Notes: generated by a model from the sequence alone, not told the origin. A DNA stretch of 9,122 nt from an uncultured Clostridia bacterium (GCA_947385505.1 CANDLP010000067.1:1-9122); one strand, 5' to 3'; counted from the first letter of the stretch, positions 1-7,680 are shown. A program made the numbers and translations.

Positions 1-258
<258 letters not shown>

Positions 259-272
259 TTGCAAGGATAAAT

Positions 273-303
273 GTTCGGAAAGGCGTAAACACTATTTCCG
301 AAC
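273..303 (+). promoter_or_regulatory. Perfect 9-bp hairpin in the rpsG-fusA spacer
   Basis: GTTCGGAAA (273-281) and TTTCCGAAC (295-303) are exact reverse complements around a 13-base loop. No T-run follows, so this is not a normal intrinsic terminator. Downstream, GAAGG (305-309) can pair with CCTTC (335-339), and GGCG (308-311) with CGCC (327-330), so a second structure may form just before the fusA ribosome binding site. In other bacteria the rpsG-fusA region can hold a processing site or a site for translational control by S7. Such a role here is inference; the pairing is seen directly. Confidence 0.5.
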
Positions 304-360
304 GGAAGGCGTCGGTTTAACCGCGGCGCCGTATCCTTCAAAGAAAGGAAGGTCATATAT

Positions 361-2439
361 ATGGCAAGAGACGTAACTCTCGAAATGACCCGCAATATCG
401 GTATCATGGCGCATATTGACGCAGGCAAGACCACAACCACCGAGCGTATCCTGTTTTACACCGGTATCAACCATAAAATAGGCGAAACTCACGAAGGCTC
501 TGCGACAATGGACTGGATGGAGCAGGAGCAGGAGAGAGGTATCACAATTACCTCCGCCGCTACCACTGCATACTGGAACAAGCATAGAATCAATATTATA
601 GATACTCCGGGTCACGTGGACTTTACCGTTGAGGTAGAGCGTTCACTGAGAGTGCTTGACGGTTCGGTAACCGTATTCTGCGCTAAAGGCGGCGTTGAGC
701 CCCAGTCGGAAACGGTTTGGCGTCAGGCGGACAAGTATCAGGTTCCCAGAATGGCTTATGTTAACAAGATGGACATTATGGGCGCCGACTTCTTCAACGT
801 AGTACAGATGATGAAGGATCGCCTTAAAACCAACGCGGTTCCCATTCAGCTGCCTATCGGAGCGGAAGACACATTCAGAGGGATTATCGACCTCGTTGAA
901 ATGAACGCCGACATTTATTATGATGATCTGGGCAAGGATATGAGAGTTGAAGAGATTCCCGATGATATGAAGGAATTGGCTTCCAAGTACAGAGATCAGC
1001 TTTTGGAAGCAATTGCCGAGCAGGACGAAGAGATAATGAACAAATACCTTGAAGGTGAAGAGATCACCGTAGAGGAAATCAAGAGATGTCTTCGAATCGG
1101 CACTATAAACAATCAGATAGTACCCGTTATCTGCGGTACTTCCTATAAGAACAAGGGCGTTCAGAAGCTGCTTGACGCGGTTGTTGACTATATGCCCTCC
1201 CCTCTCGATATTCCCGCCATAAAGGGTACAGATCCCGATTCAGGCGAGGAAACCGACAGAAAAGCGGGCGATAGCGAGCCCTTCTCCGCTCTGGCGTTTA
1301 AGATCGCAACAGACCCCTTCGTAGGAAAGCTCTGCTTCTTCAGAGTTTACTCCGGCGTAGTAGAGGCGGGTTCTTCCGTGCTCAACGCCACCAAGGGCAA
1401 AAAGGAGCGTATGGGACGTATCCTTCAGATGCACGCCAACCACAGACAGGATCTTGAGGTTTGCTACTGCGGCGATATCGCGGCGGCGGTAGGTCTTAAG
1501 AACACCACCACAGGTGATACCCTCTGTGACGAAGCTCATCCCGTAATTCTCGAATCAATGGAATTCCCTGATCCCGTTATCGATCTGGCTATCGAGCCTA
1601 AGACTAAAGCGGGTCAGGAAAAAATGGCGCTTGCTCTTGCCAAGCTTGCCGAAGAAGACCCCACCTTTAAAACATGGACGGACGAGGAAACGGGTCAGAC
1701 CATTATCGCGGGCATGGGCGAACTTCACCTTGAAATCATTGTAGACAGACTTCTTCGTGAGTTTAAGGTTGAAGCCAATGTAGGCGCACCTCAGGTTGCT
1801 TATAAGGAAACCATTACTTCCAACACCGAGGTTGACACCAAGTATGCCCGTCAGTCGGGCGGTAAAGGTCAGTACGGTCATGTTAAGCTCCGTGTTGAAC
1901 CTAACGAGAGCGGCAAGGGCTACGAGTTTATTAACGAGGTAGTGGGCGGCTCTGTTCCCAAGGAATATATTCCCGCCGTTGACGCGGGTATTCAGGGTGC
2001 TATGCAGGCGGGCGTACTTGCCGGCTTCCCTACCGTTGACCTTAAGGTAACTCTTTACGACGGTTCTTACCATGAAGTCGACTCTTCGGAAATGGCGTTC
2101 AAGATCGCCGGCTCCATGGCTATCAAGGAAGCTTGCCGCAAGGCGAACCCCGTTATCCTTGAACCTATCATGAAGGTAGTTGTTATCGTTCCCGAAGATT
2201 ATATGGGCGACGTTATCGGCGACCTTAACTCAAGACGCGGACTTGTTCAGGGCTTTGAGGACAGAAACGGCGCCAAGCAGATAGAAGCTTTGGTTCCCCT
2301 GTCGGAAATGTTCGGCTACTCCAACGATCTGCGTTCAAAGACTCAGGGAAGAGGACAGTATGTAATGGAACCCCACAGCTACGTACAGGTTCCCAAGAAC
2401 ATCGCCGAAGGAATAATGAAGAGCAGAGGCAAGGAATAA
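361..2439 (+). CDS. fusA: Translation elongation factor G (EF-G)
   Basis: This is a 692-residue protein of normal EF-G length. EF-G is the cytoplasmic GTPase that drives ribosomal translocation and, with ribosome recycling factor, subunit splitting. GTPase motifs are intact: P-loop AHIDAGKT (17-24), switch I segment with RGITI (59-63), DTPGH (81-85) and NKMD (135-138). Further on are the domain II core, GMGELHLEI of domain III, the domain IV segment with the [11 protein letters not shown] stretch, and a domain V ending near [16 protein letters not shown]. The start is the ATG at 361, eight bases after an AAAGGAAGG ribosome binding site (344-352). The protein begins [14 protein letters not shown], as family members do. 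It lies between rpsG and tuf and is probably co-transcribed with rpsG. No convincing GC-rich terminator follows; only an A-run/T-run pairing is seen around 2453-2470. Confidence 0.99.
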   Translation: MARDVTLEMTRNIGIMAHIDAGKTTTTERILFYTGINHKIGETHEGSATMDWMEQEQERGITITSAATTAYWNKHRINIIDTPGHVDFTVEVERSLRVLDGSVTVFCAKGGVEPQSETVWRQADKYQVPRMAYVNKMDIMGADFFNVVQMMKDRLKTNAVPIQLPIGAEDTFRGIIDLVEMNADIYYDDLGKDMRVEEIPDDMKELASKYRDQLLEAIAEQDEEIMNKYLEGEEITVEEIKRCLRIGTINNQIVPVICGTSYKNKGVQKLLDAVVDYMPSPLDIPAIKGTDPDSGEETDRKAGDSEPFSALAFKIATDPFVGKLCFFRVYSGVVEAGSSVLNATKGKKERMGRILQMHANHRQDLEVCYCGDIAAAVGLKNTTTGDTLCDEAHPVILESMEFPDPVIDLAIEPKTKAGQEKMALALAKLAEEDPTFKTWTDEETGQTIIAGMGELHLEIIVDRLLREFKVEANVGAPQVAYKETITSNTEVDTKYARQSGGKGQYGHVKLRVEPNESGKGYEFINEVVGGSVPKEYIPAVDAGIQGAMQAGVLAGFPTVDLKVTLYDGSYHEVDSSEMAFKIAGSMAIKEACRKANPVILEPIMKVVVIVPEDYMGDVIGDLNSRRGLVQGFEDRNGAKQIEALVPLSEMFGYSNDLRSKTQGRGQYVMEPHSYVQVPKNIAEGIMKSRGKE

Positions 2440-2476
2440 TCCCGAATTGCCTGAAAAAATAAATTTTTTTGGGAAT

Positions 2477-2536
2477 TTTACAAAAAACACTTGTAATTTA
2501 CAAAAAAATTTGGTAAAATTAAAATTAAGCTATAAT
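2477..2536 (+). promoter_or_regulatory. Candidate tuf promoter region with a direct repeat
   Basis: The 132-base fusA-tuf spacer is very AT-rich and contains two possible sigma-A promoters. One is TTGTAA (2491-2496), a 17-base spacer and TAAAAT (2514-2519). The other has a perfect TATAAT (2531-2536) with only a weak -35 match (TTTGGT, 2509-2514). The 11-mer TTTACAAAAAA occurs twice, at 2477-2487 and 2497-2507, exactly 20 bases apart, and the A-tracts may act as an UP-like element. A separate promoter for tuf would let EF-Tu be made in excess over EF-G. The motifs are seen; their use is inferred. Confidence 0.55.
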
Positions 2537-2571
2537 GCAATTTTCAAAATATTTTAGGAGGAATAATTCAA

Positions 2572-3774
2572 ATGGCTAAACAAAAGTTTGAACGTAACAA
2601 GCCCCACGTTAACATCGGCACCATCGGACACGTTGACCACGGCAAGACCACTCTTACCGCCGCTATCACCAAGGTGCTCTCCCTTAAGGGCTACGCTCAG
2701 TTTGAAGCATACGATATGATCGACAAGGCTCCCGAAGAAAGAGAGCGCGGTATCACAATCAACACCGCTCACGTTGAGTACGAGACCGACGCGCGTCACT
2801 ACGCTCACGTTGACTGCCCCGGTCACGCCGACTATATTAAGAACATGATCACCGGTGCTGCTCAGATGGACGGCGCTATCCTCGTTGTTGCCGGTACCGA
2901 CGGTCCTATGGCTCAGACCAAGGAGCACATCCTTCTGGCTCACCAGGTAGGCGTTCCCGCTATGGTAGTATTCATTAACAAGTGTGACGACGTTGACGAT
3001 CCCGAGCTGCTTGACCTTGTTGAGATGGACATCAGAGACATTCTTAACAACCATGACTTCCCCGGCGACGATATCCCCGTAATCAGAGGCTCCGCTAAGG
3101 TTGCTCTCGACTGCGCAAGCCAGGATATCAACGCTCCCGAATATGCCTGCATCGTTGAGCTTATGAAGGCTGTTGATGAATACATTCCCACTCCCGATCG
3201 TAAGGCTGATCTTCCTTTCCTCATGCCTGTTGAGGACACCATGACCATTACCGGACGCGGTACCGTTGCTACAGGACGTGTAGAGAGAGGCGTTCTTAAG
3301 ATGAACGACGCTATCGAGATCACCGGTCTCTGCGACGAGCCCAAGAGCACCGTTGTTACCGGTATCGAAATGTTCCACAAGCTCCTCGATTACGCTGAAG
3401 CGGGCGACAACATCGGCGCTCTGCTCCGTGGTATCCAGAGAACCGATATCGAGCGCGGACAGGTACTTTGCAAGCCCGGTTCGATTCACCCCCACACCAA
3501 GTTCAGCGGACAGGTTTACGTTCTTAAGAAGGACGAGGGCGGCCGTCATAAGCCCTTCTTCAGCAACTACAGACCTCAGTTTTTCTTCAGAACCACTGAC
3601 GTTACCGGCGTTATCACTCTTCCCGCAGACAAGGAAATGTGCATGCCCGGCGACAACGTTCAGATGGACGTTGAACTTATAACCCCCGTAGCTATCGAAG
3701 AAGGTCTCCGTTTCGCTATTCGTGAAGGCGGCAAGACCGTAGGCTCCGGCGTTGTTACAAAGATCAACGAGTAA
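2572..3774 (+). CDS. tuf: Translation elongation factor Tu (EF-Tu)
   Basis: This 400-residue protein is the usual EF-Tu size. EF-Tu is the abundant GTPase that delivers aminoacyl-tRNA to the ribosomal A site. The G domain has GHVDHGKT (19-26), the effector segment RGITI (59-63), DCPGH (81-85) and NKCD (136-139). Domain II has [14 protein letters not shown] and domain III has the [15 protein letters not shown] stretch, with a normal C-terminus ending VTKINE. The start is the ATG at 2572, placed ten bases after a strong AGGAGG (2556-2561). Codon use is strongly biased towards C-ending codons (GTT, AAC, ATC, CTT/CTC), as expected for a highly expressed gene. A long open frame on the opposite strand is a by-product of this bias. 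It follows fusA and probably has its own promoter. Confidence 0.99.
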   Translation: MAKQKFERNKPHVNIGTIGHVDHGKTTLTAAITKVLSLKGYAQFEAYDMIDKAPEERERGITINTAHVEYETDARHYAHVDCPGHADYIKNMITGAAQMDGAILVVAGTDGPMAQTKEHILLAHQVGVPAMVVFINKCDDVDDPELLDLVEMDIRDILNNHDFPGDDIPVIRGSAKVALDCASQDINAPEYACIVELMKAVDEYIPTPDRKADLPFLMPVEDTMTITGRGTVATGRVERGVLKMNDAIEITGLCDEPKSTVVTGIEMFHKLLDYAEAGDNIGALLRGIQRTDIERGQVLCKPGSIHPHTKFSGQVYVLKKDEGGRHKPFFSNYRPQFFFRTTDVTGVITLPADKEMCMPGDNVQMDVELITPVAIEEGLRFAIREGGKTVGSGVVTKINE

Positions 3775-3798
3775 TATTACTTGATTTAAACAACAATG

Positions 3799-3917
3799 AA
3801 TTCCACCGACATAAAACCGAGATTTCTTCGAGTTTGAGATGAACAAAGCCGTTAGAGGGCAATGTTTTGATTTGAATGAAGAGAAACGCTTGGTAATGTG
3901 TTTGGTGGAATTTTTTT
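3799..3917 (+). terminator. Long imperfect hairpin with T-run after tuf (terminator or palindromic element)
   Basis: AATTCCACC (3799-3807) and GGTGGAATT (3904-3912) are exact complements, and the right arm runs into seven Ts (3911-3917), like an intrinsic terminator for tuf. The arms are about 96 bases apart, and the interior keeps pairing: ACAT (3809-3812) with ATGT (3896-3899), ACCGAG (3816-3821) with CTTGGT (3889-3894), TTTCTT (3823-3828) with GAGAAA (3881-3886), GAACA (3841-3845) with TGTTT (3863-3867), and GCC (3848-3850) with GGC (3858-3860). The whole stretch can therefore fold into one long interrupted hairpin. It may terminate tuf transcription, be a small structured RNA, or be a palindromic insertion that supplies the terminator. 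The pairing is seen; the function is inferred. Confidence 0.55.
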
Positions 3918-3952
3918 GTGAATAATACTTAAATTGACGTATATACAGGGCT

Positions 3953-4035
3953 GAAAAAAGCGGCGAAGCCGCGCGATTCTTTTTTCGCTTCCTTTTTGGG
4001 ATCCAAAAAGGAAGCGGGGTCTGCGGCAAAGCCCC
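3953..4035. repeat. GC-rich tandem palindromes (candidate dispersed intergenic repeat)
   Basis: Two hairpins stand side by side. GCGGC-GAA-GCCGC (3960-3972) is enclosed by AAAAAA (3954-3959) and TTTTTT (3980-3985). CGCTTCCTTTTTGG (3986-3999) is then exactly complementary to CCAAAAAGGAAGCG (4003-4016) across three bases. GGGG (4016-4019) can also pair with CCCC (4032-4035). The GC content is much higher than in the surrounding spacer. The AGCGGC hairpin followed by Ts could work as a bidirectional terminator. The composition and modular palindromes resemble dispersed intergenic repeats of Clostridia, but no second copy is in this window, so that classification is an inference. Confidence 0.5.
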
Positions 4036-4051
4036 ACTGCTGCATACAAAC

Positions 4052-4210
4052 GAAAAATTGACCTATAAATTTGGTGCGTAAATACAAACACAGAAGCAAG
4101 CGAAGCAATGCTTCGGGCATTAAAAATAAAGCTCTTTTCTACACCCGAAGCACTGTTTCGCTTGCTTCTATATAGATCGTTACTCACCTGACTTATAGGT
4201 TGATTTTTTC
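4052..4210. repeat. 159-bp nested inverted repeat, MITE-like
   Basis: The inner arms, 4093-4117 and 4144-4168, are 25 bases each and complementary at 23 positions plus one G-T wobble. They start GAAGCAAGCGAA and end CTTCGGG, around a 26-base AT-rich loop. The pairing resumes outside: GGTGCGTAA (4073-4081) against the complement of TTACTCACC (4180-4188), differing by one base, and GAAAAATTGACCTATAA (from 4052) against the region ending at 4210, sharing GAAAAA and ACCTATAA. The whole segment is thus one long imperfect inverted repeat with no coding capacity. That fits a miniature inverted-repeat element, or a very long hairpin in the RNA. Target-site duplications are not obvious. It lies in the convergent space between tuf and the minus-strand pseudogene. 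Confidence 0.6.
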
Positions 4211-4272
4211 TTTACCGCAGTATTGTTGGTATTTCATCCCAAACTCACTTCCTTGTAAAAATCTGTGATATA

Positions 4273-5551
4273 TTAAGAATGTATATCTTCCTTTAATAAA
4301 ATTACTTCCTCACCCTCTTCTCCTTTTTCATATGTTCGAAGAAAATAACCGTATTCATCGTTATAAACATAATATTTATCATCTATTAACAAAATCCAAC
4401 TATCATGATTATTAGTGTAATTGAATGGTTTATTGTGTGTGTCCTCAATAACACTCGCGGATCCATCGGAAGTATATTTCACATTATAAAAATTCCCCTC
4501 GTCTCCCTCAAGGTTAAAGGTTTTATCAAAACCAACAAGCGGTTTACCGCCTTTATATGTTAAAGCAAAGTATGGGGAAGCCGTAACAGCTATTATTTCG
4601 TCTTTTTCCATATCATATACTGCTTTATTTATCAATAAGTATTTTCCAAAACTTTTAAAATAATTGGAAAAAGAGTATATGAACGATTCTAATGTAACTC
4701 CGTCTTTTTCCGCTTTTACCTTTGACCAAGTTAAATTATCCGTGTCCAAACAATAAATGTATGATTTTGTGTAATATCTCGCATGCACATACAGCTTATT
4801 TTTATAACGGACAATAAAATCATATTCTGGTATATCCTTTTAAATCCGTGTTCGACCGTAATTTGAGGCTTAGGAGTCTCTGTTTCTGTCTGTAAATCAT
4901 CGGATAAAATATAATAATAGTCACTTGTCTTTAAAAATATTGTTCCCTCATCTGAAAAATAAATAGAATCCAACGTTTGGGAATCATGTAAATCTGTATC
5001 ATTTATTAGGTTTCCTTTAATATCATATATGCAAATATGACGTCCATATGATGATATAGAATATATAAATCCGTTTTTGTAATAATTGGAGTATCCCTTC
5101 ATTTCATATGTGTTTTCCATTGTTTTTGAATCAACATCATATACACATAAAAATATTTATCAAATTCATAATTAAAACCACGACAACAAATTAACACTTT
5201 CCCGTCTGCATAAATACCGCAATTGGCTATTAATTGATCTTGATAATTTTTTTCATACTCCTCATTAAGCAAATTATAATATTCAAACAACGACTCGTCA
5301 ATCGGCTGTTCTTCCTCCGTTGTCGTTTCTTCTGTATCTTTAACTGTATCCGACGTTTCCTCTTCAGTACTTCATGTTAAATAAGACGGTAAAGTTAACT
5401 GCGGAAAAACGGACTCTGCCTCACTGCTTATTGAAGTTTCAGATGTATTATCCCGAATCGGCATATTTTCACTGCAGGCGAATATTAATAACAAGCCTAT
5501 CAATACTGTTAAAGCGAGTGCAAAACTTACCGCTGTTCTTTTGTTTTCCAT
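4273..5551 (-). pseudogene. Decayed surface lipoprotein, probably with a beta-propeller-like C-terminal domain
   Basis: The start is the ATG at 5551, with AAAGGAG about 11 bases upstream. The first 26 residues form a lipoprotein signal: MENKRT, a hydrophobic stretch and a lipobox-like LIFAC with Cys26. A Ser/Thr/Glu-rich linker follows. Three lesions break the frame: an in-frame TGA at codon 60 (5374-5372), an apparent 2-base gain in a TATAT run (about 5138-5144), and an apparent 1-base loss in an A-run (about 4838-4841). Correcting the two shifts gives exactly 426 codons ending in TAA at 4273, which strongly supports a single ancestral gene. The body is rich in aromatic residues with repeated YxY patterns and a YIYCLDTDNLTW motif, suggestive of beta-propeller blades. 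It would have been an exported, membrane-anchored protein. The family is not recognised. Confidence 0.8.
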
Positions 5552-5596
5552 AATAAATGTAACTCCTTTGATATATTGTGTATAATTTCCTCTTTA

Positions 5597-5602
5597 ATTA
5601 TA
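5597..5602 (-). promoter_or_regulatory. Possible -10 box of the lipoprotein pseudogene
   Basis: ATTATA on the + strand reads TATAAT on the minus strand, about 46 bases upstream of the pseudogene ATG. No good -35 box is visible at the right distance, so the assignment is weak. Confidence 0.3.
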
Positions 5603-5609
5603 CCAATAA

Positions 5610-5655
5610 ATATAGCTGAGAAATAGTATTATTTTATTGCTCTTAGCTATATAAT
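5610..5655 (+). promoter_or_regulatory. Inverted repeat over the regulator's -10 box (candidate operator)
   Basis: ATATAGCT (5610-5617) and AGCTATAT (5645-5652) are exact inverted copies 27 bases apart. The right copy overlaps a perfect TATAAT (5650-5655) that is well placed to be the -10 box of the Xre-type gene starting at 5694. The -35 match is poor. Small Xre repressors often bind such repeats and repress their own promoter. Here that would also affect the divergent lipoprotein promoter. The repeat is seen; operator function is inferred. Confidence 0.4.
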
Positions 5656-5693
5656 ATGTATAAACAATTAATTTTTACAAGGCGGTTACAAAT

Positions 5694-6005
5694 ATGGATT
5701 TGACCGAAATCGGATTCAGAATAAAAGCGGAGCGCAAAAAACGAGGGTTGTCGCAGGAACAGCTGGCGGAAATGATAAATGTATCTTCTCACTATATCTA
5801 TGAGATAGAAAGAGGTTTAAAAGCTATGTCCCTTGAAACTCTTGTAAATGTTATAGAAGCTATGGACCTTTCGGCGGACTATATTTTGTTTGGAGAAAAA
5901 ACGGAGTACGGCGTAAGCTTGTTTGAACAGTTGGAGAAAATGGATATACAGCATAGGAAACGGGCTGAAAACGCTTTTGCCGTACTGCTGCCTTTTATAA
6001 GATAA
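5694..6005 (+). CDS. Small Xre/Cro-C1-type helix-turn-helix regulator
   Basis: This 103-residue protein has an HTH_3 (Cro/C1) DNA-binding domain at about residues 6-67. The helix-turn-helix has GLSQEQLAEMINVS (18-31) as helix 2 and turn, and SHYIYEIERG (32-41) as the recognition helix, followed by the usual SLETLVNVIEAMDLSADYILFG closing segment (46-67). The remaining 36 residues are a short helical tail, perhaps for dimerisation. There is no sensor or peptidase domain. The start is the ATG at 5694, eight bases after AAGGCGG (5679-5685). It is likely a cytoplasmic transcriptional repressor. It is divergent from the lipoprotein pseudogene and may have controlled it; an inverted repeat overlaps its own -10 box. 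Such regulators are common in mobile and accessory regions. The fold assignment is confident; the target is unknown. Confidence 0.9.
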   Translation: MDLTEIGFRIKAERKKRGLSQEQLAEMINVSSHYIYEIERGLKAMSLETLVNVIEAMDLSADYILFGEKTEYGVSLFEQLEKMDIQHRKRAENAFAVLLPFIR

Positions 6006-6351
6006 TATATATTAAACCTTTTTTGACCTGATGTGATGAACACATGTCAAATGAGTTTGATATCACAGCCACCTTTTTTTGAAACAGCAAACGCAAAAAG
6101 AGTGTAAAGTAGAAAATTAAAGAGAAAACGAAAGAAAAACAGCTATATTTTAAAGAAGTATGGTTTGAAGGCTGCAAGACGTGACCTCAGTTCTCCAAGC
6201 GTTAAAAAGAAGAGAAAAGAAAAAATACCTATTAAAAATCATAGAAAGTTGTATTTTTTAAATTAATCCTTATTATTTTCACAGTTTTTTACCCATGATG
6301 AGTTGTTTAATCATTTAGGTTCCAATATTTCTGAATACAATCTATTTTCTC
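6006..6351. other. Gene-free stretch between the regulator and the IS remnant
   Basis: I see no credible gene here. Just after the regulator, TTTGAC (6022-6027) plus ATGTG (6031-6035) can pair with CACAT (6041-6045) plus GTCAAA (6046-6051), with a three-base bulge. Alternatively TGTGAT (6032-6037) can pair with ATCACA (6062-6067), which is followed after six bases by a run of seven Ts and could end regulator transcription. ACCTTTTTTGA occurs twice with one base difference (6016-6026 and 6071-6082). From about 6080 to 6240 the + strand is strongly purine-rich. A short open frame there has Lys/Arg-rich content but no start codon. The missing right end of the IS, or the 5' part of the gene cut at 7681, would be expected in this stretch, but I could not identify either. 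Confidence 0.5.
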
Positions 6352-7209
6352 TCATAATTTATTAGTTTTCTTAAGTTCCCCTGTATGGGGCAGAGCCCCA
6401 ATTTTAATTTTATGTGTATCAAACCATTCACGTCGTGTTTCGTATGGAGTTTTTCCTGTCAGCTGAAGTATATTGTAATTTTAATAATTTATGAACAGTT
6501 CAGTTAATTCTCTTGCGCCGGAAATTGTTTTCGGCTTTTCCATGTGAATACATTCAGTCTTGAAAATTGAAAAGAAATTTTCGGCCACAGCATTATCTCC
6601 CGGAGTCCCGGGTCTTGACATTGACGGAGTAATGTCACCGGCATTTGTATCGTCGTGGTAACCGAATGAGCGATATTGTCCTCCGCCATCACTATTCAGA
6701 ATAATTTTTTGTTTAGGTTTTTCAAGATTAAGAGCAGCCCGTATTGTTTCGCTTACAAGCGCATATTCCTGTCGTGTTGACATCTTGTATGCAACAACAT
6801 AATTGTCATATAAATCACGTATTGCCGACAAAAACAGTATACCTTCCGGTGTGATAATGTATGAAATATCCGTTACCCATTTGCAGTTCGGCATATCTAC
6901 ATGAAAGTTACGATTTAAAATATTGGCATAAACCAAATTGCCGTTAAGTCTGAACTTATACAAATTTTTTCTTCTGATTACGGATAATAAATTATATTTA
7001 TTCATTATTCGCAGAATTCGCTTATGATTGACACATATACTTTTTTCACGCTCAAGCCACAGCTTGACTCTGCGGTATCCATAACGACGCTTATGTGCAG
7101 CGTGGCATTCATTGATTAATTCTACCAACTCAATATCCTTTGATGTAGCAGGATCGCGTTTTTTCCAGCTGTAATAGCCGCTGCGCGAAACATGGTAAAA
7201 TTCGCACAT
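6352..7209 (-). pseudogene. IS3-family transposase OrfB, interrupted by a TAA
   Basis: The catalytic subunit of an IS3-family DDE transposase (rve integrase core). From the ATG at 7209 it begins MCEFYHVSRSGYYSW, the usual OrfB opening, followed by a HTH_21-like helical segment (RRYGYRRVKLWL). The catalytic residues are present: D114 in WVTDIS, D174 in LNSDGGGQYRS and E210 in GDNAVAENFFS, with the family's 35-residue D-E spacing. An in-frame TAA at 6483-6481 stops translation after 242 codons in the conserved INYYNxxR region. The same frame continues beyond it with typical OrfB C-terminal sequence (TGKTPYETRREWF) to TGA at 6352, so this is a nonsense mutation rather than a natural end. Upstream, the frame is open back into orfA, as expected for -1 frameshifting. 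Probably inactive. Confidence 0.9.
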
Positions 7210-7256
7210 TTTCTTTACACTGTACTTACCCTCATAGCGTTTTATTATACGATATA

Positions 7257-7561
7257 TCAGTCCCGCTTTTGCCCCCTCTCGTCCATTAAAAGAAAATTTC
7301 TGAGAAGCTCTACCTCCATTTCAAGCTGAGCTATTCGCTCATCGCAAATTTTATCATCAGATTTTTTGCGCGGTTTATATGATCTTTTGATTTTTACATC
7401 ACCGTCGGATAAAGTCGGAACACCGTTTGCTTCCCGATATCTCCGACACCATGTTTTTATCGTCTCGCGGGAAAAATTCATTTCCTTGCTGATTTCCCCA
7501 TATGTCCAACCGCCAAAATAGTGCGTTTTTATTGCGTGTTCACGCGCTCAATCGACCACAT
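7257..7561 (-). pseudogene. IS3-family OrfA (helix-turn-helix subunit), frameshifted near its start
   Basis: OrfA is the DNA-binding and regulatory subunit of IS3-family transposases. The likely original start is ATG at 7561, six bases after AGAGGA, reading MWSIER. The frame is then lost at about 7542 through an apparent one-base deletion. The next frame carries the helix-turn-helix (HYFGGWTYGEISKEMNFSRETIKTWCRRY), a basic linker and a leucine-zipper-like end (ERIAQLEMEVELLRNFLL), stopping at 7257. Restoring one base gives about 101 residues, normal for OrfA. A methionine at 7481 could restart translation but would lose the first half of the HTH. A slippery AAATTTT is in the zero frame at 7299-7293 on the minus strand, and the -1 frame from there runs openly into orfB, fitting the known OrfAB fusion mechanism. 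Confidence 0.82.
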
Positions 7562-7653
7562 ATTAATCCTCTGAATTTTTATTTTCGGATTTATTATTGC
7601 CATTTTTAGGTTCGTTTATCCCTGTTTGTTTTTTGGGGGCAGTCATTTTTCAG

Positions 7654-7679
7654 TGTCCGTTTTTCGGGGACCAGTGCCA
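7654..7679 (-). repeat. Terminal inverted repeat of the IS3-family element (orfA-proximal end)
   Basis: The + strand runs from TGTCCG to CCAGTGCCA; the minus strand starts TG, as is standard for IS3-family ends. The position about 95 bases upstream of the orfA start fits. The partner repeat was not found, so this rests on family resemblance. Confidence 0.6.
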
Positions 7680-7680
7680 T

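Larger units (their letters stand above)
6352..7679 (-). mobile_element. Decayed IS3-family insertion sequence
   Basis: The element contains orfA and orfB in the IS3 arrangement on the minus strand. Its orfA-proximal end is recognisable at 7654-7679. Read on the minus strand from 7679, it starts TGGCACTGGTCCCC and continues to CGGACA, the TG-start and general form of IS3/IS150-type terminal repeats. No matching repeat is visible beyond the end of orfB, so the low-coordinate boundary given here is simply the last OrfB codon. The real end is either deleted or too diverged to see. With a frameshift in orfA and a stop in orfB, the copy is probably not autonomous. Confidence 0.8.

Noticed and set aside
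1240..2073. Minus-strand open frames inside fusA (1240-1539 and 1555-2073)
   Set aside because: They are antisense to conserved EF-G sequence, with no start signals and no recognisable domains.
2440..2475. Intrinsic terminator after fusA
   Set aside because: Only an A-run pairing with a T-run and short TCCC/GGGA ends are present. There is no GC-rich stem, so read-through into tuf remains likely.
2554..4029. A 491-codon open frame on the minus strand across tuf
   Set aside because: It is a shadow of the strongly biased tuf codon use: the antisense frame stays open because stop-generating codons are avoided. It has no ribosome binding site and is rich in low-complexity Val/Ser/Asn.
4052..4210. 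CRISPR array or tRNA in the repeat-rich spacer
   Set aside because: The repeats are inverted, not regularly spaced direct repeats, and no cloverleaf or CCA end can be drawn.
5372..5374. TGA as a recoded (selenocysteine or tryptophan) codon in the lipoprotein gene
   Set aside because: The same gene has two further frameshifts, and other genes in the window use TGA as a stop (orfA). A plain nonsense mutation is simpler.
5995..6177. A 60-codon minus-strand frame with a hydrophobic, Phe-rich middle
   Set aside because: The hydrophobicity comes from the purine-rich + strand read as antisense (TTT/TTC codons). There is no ribosome binding site, and it overlaps the regulator's end and its likely terminator.
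7534..7543. GCGTGTTCAC, identical to part of the motif at 8075-8084
   Set aside because: It lies inside orfA coding sequence, and the similarity stops after ten bases. It is probably chance.
7597..7680. ATG at 7597 as the real start of the gene ending at 7890
   Set aside because: These 28 codons lie within the IS end including its terminal repeat, so the frame is probably accidental read-through into the gene fragment.
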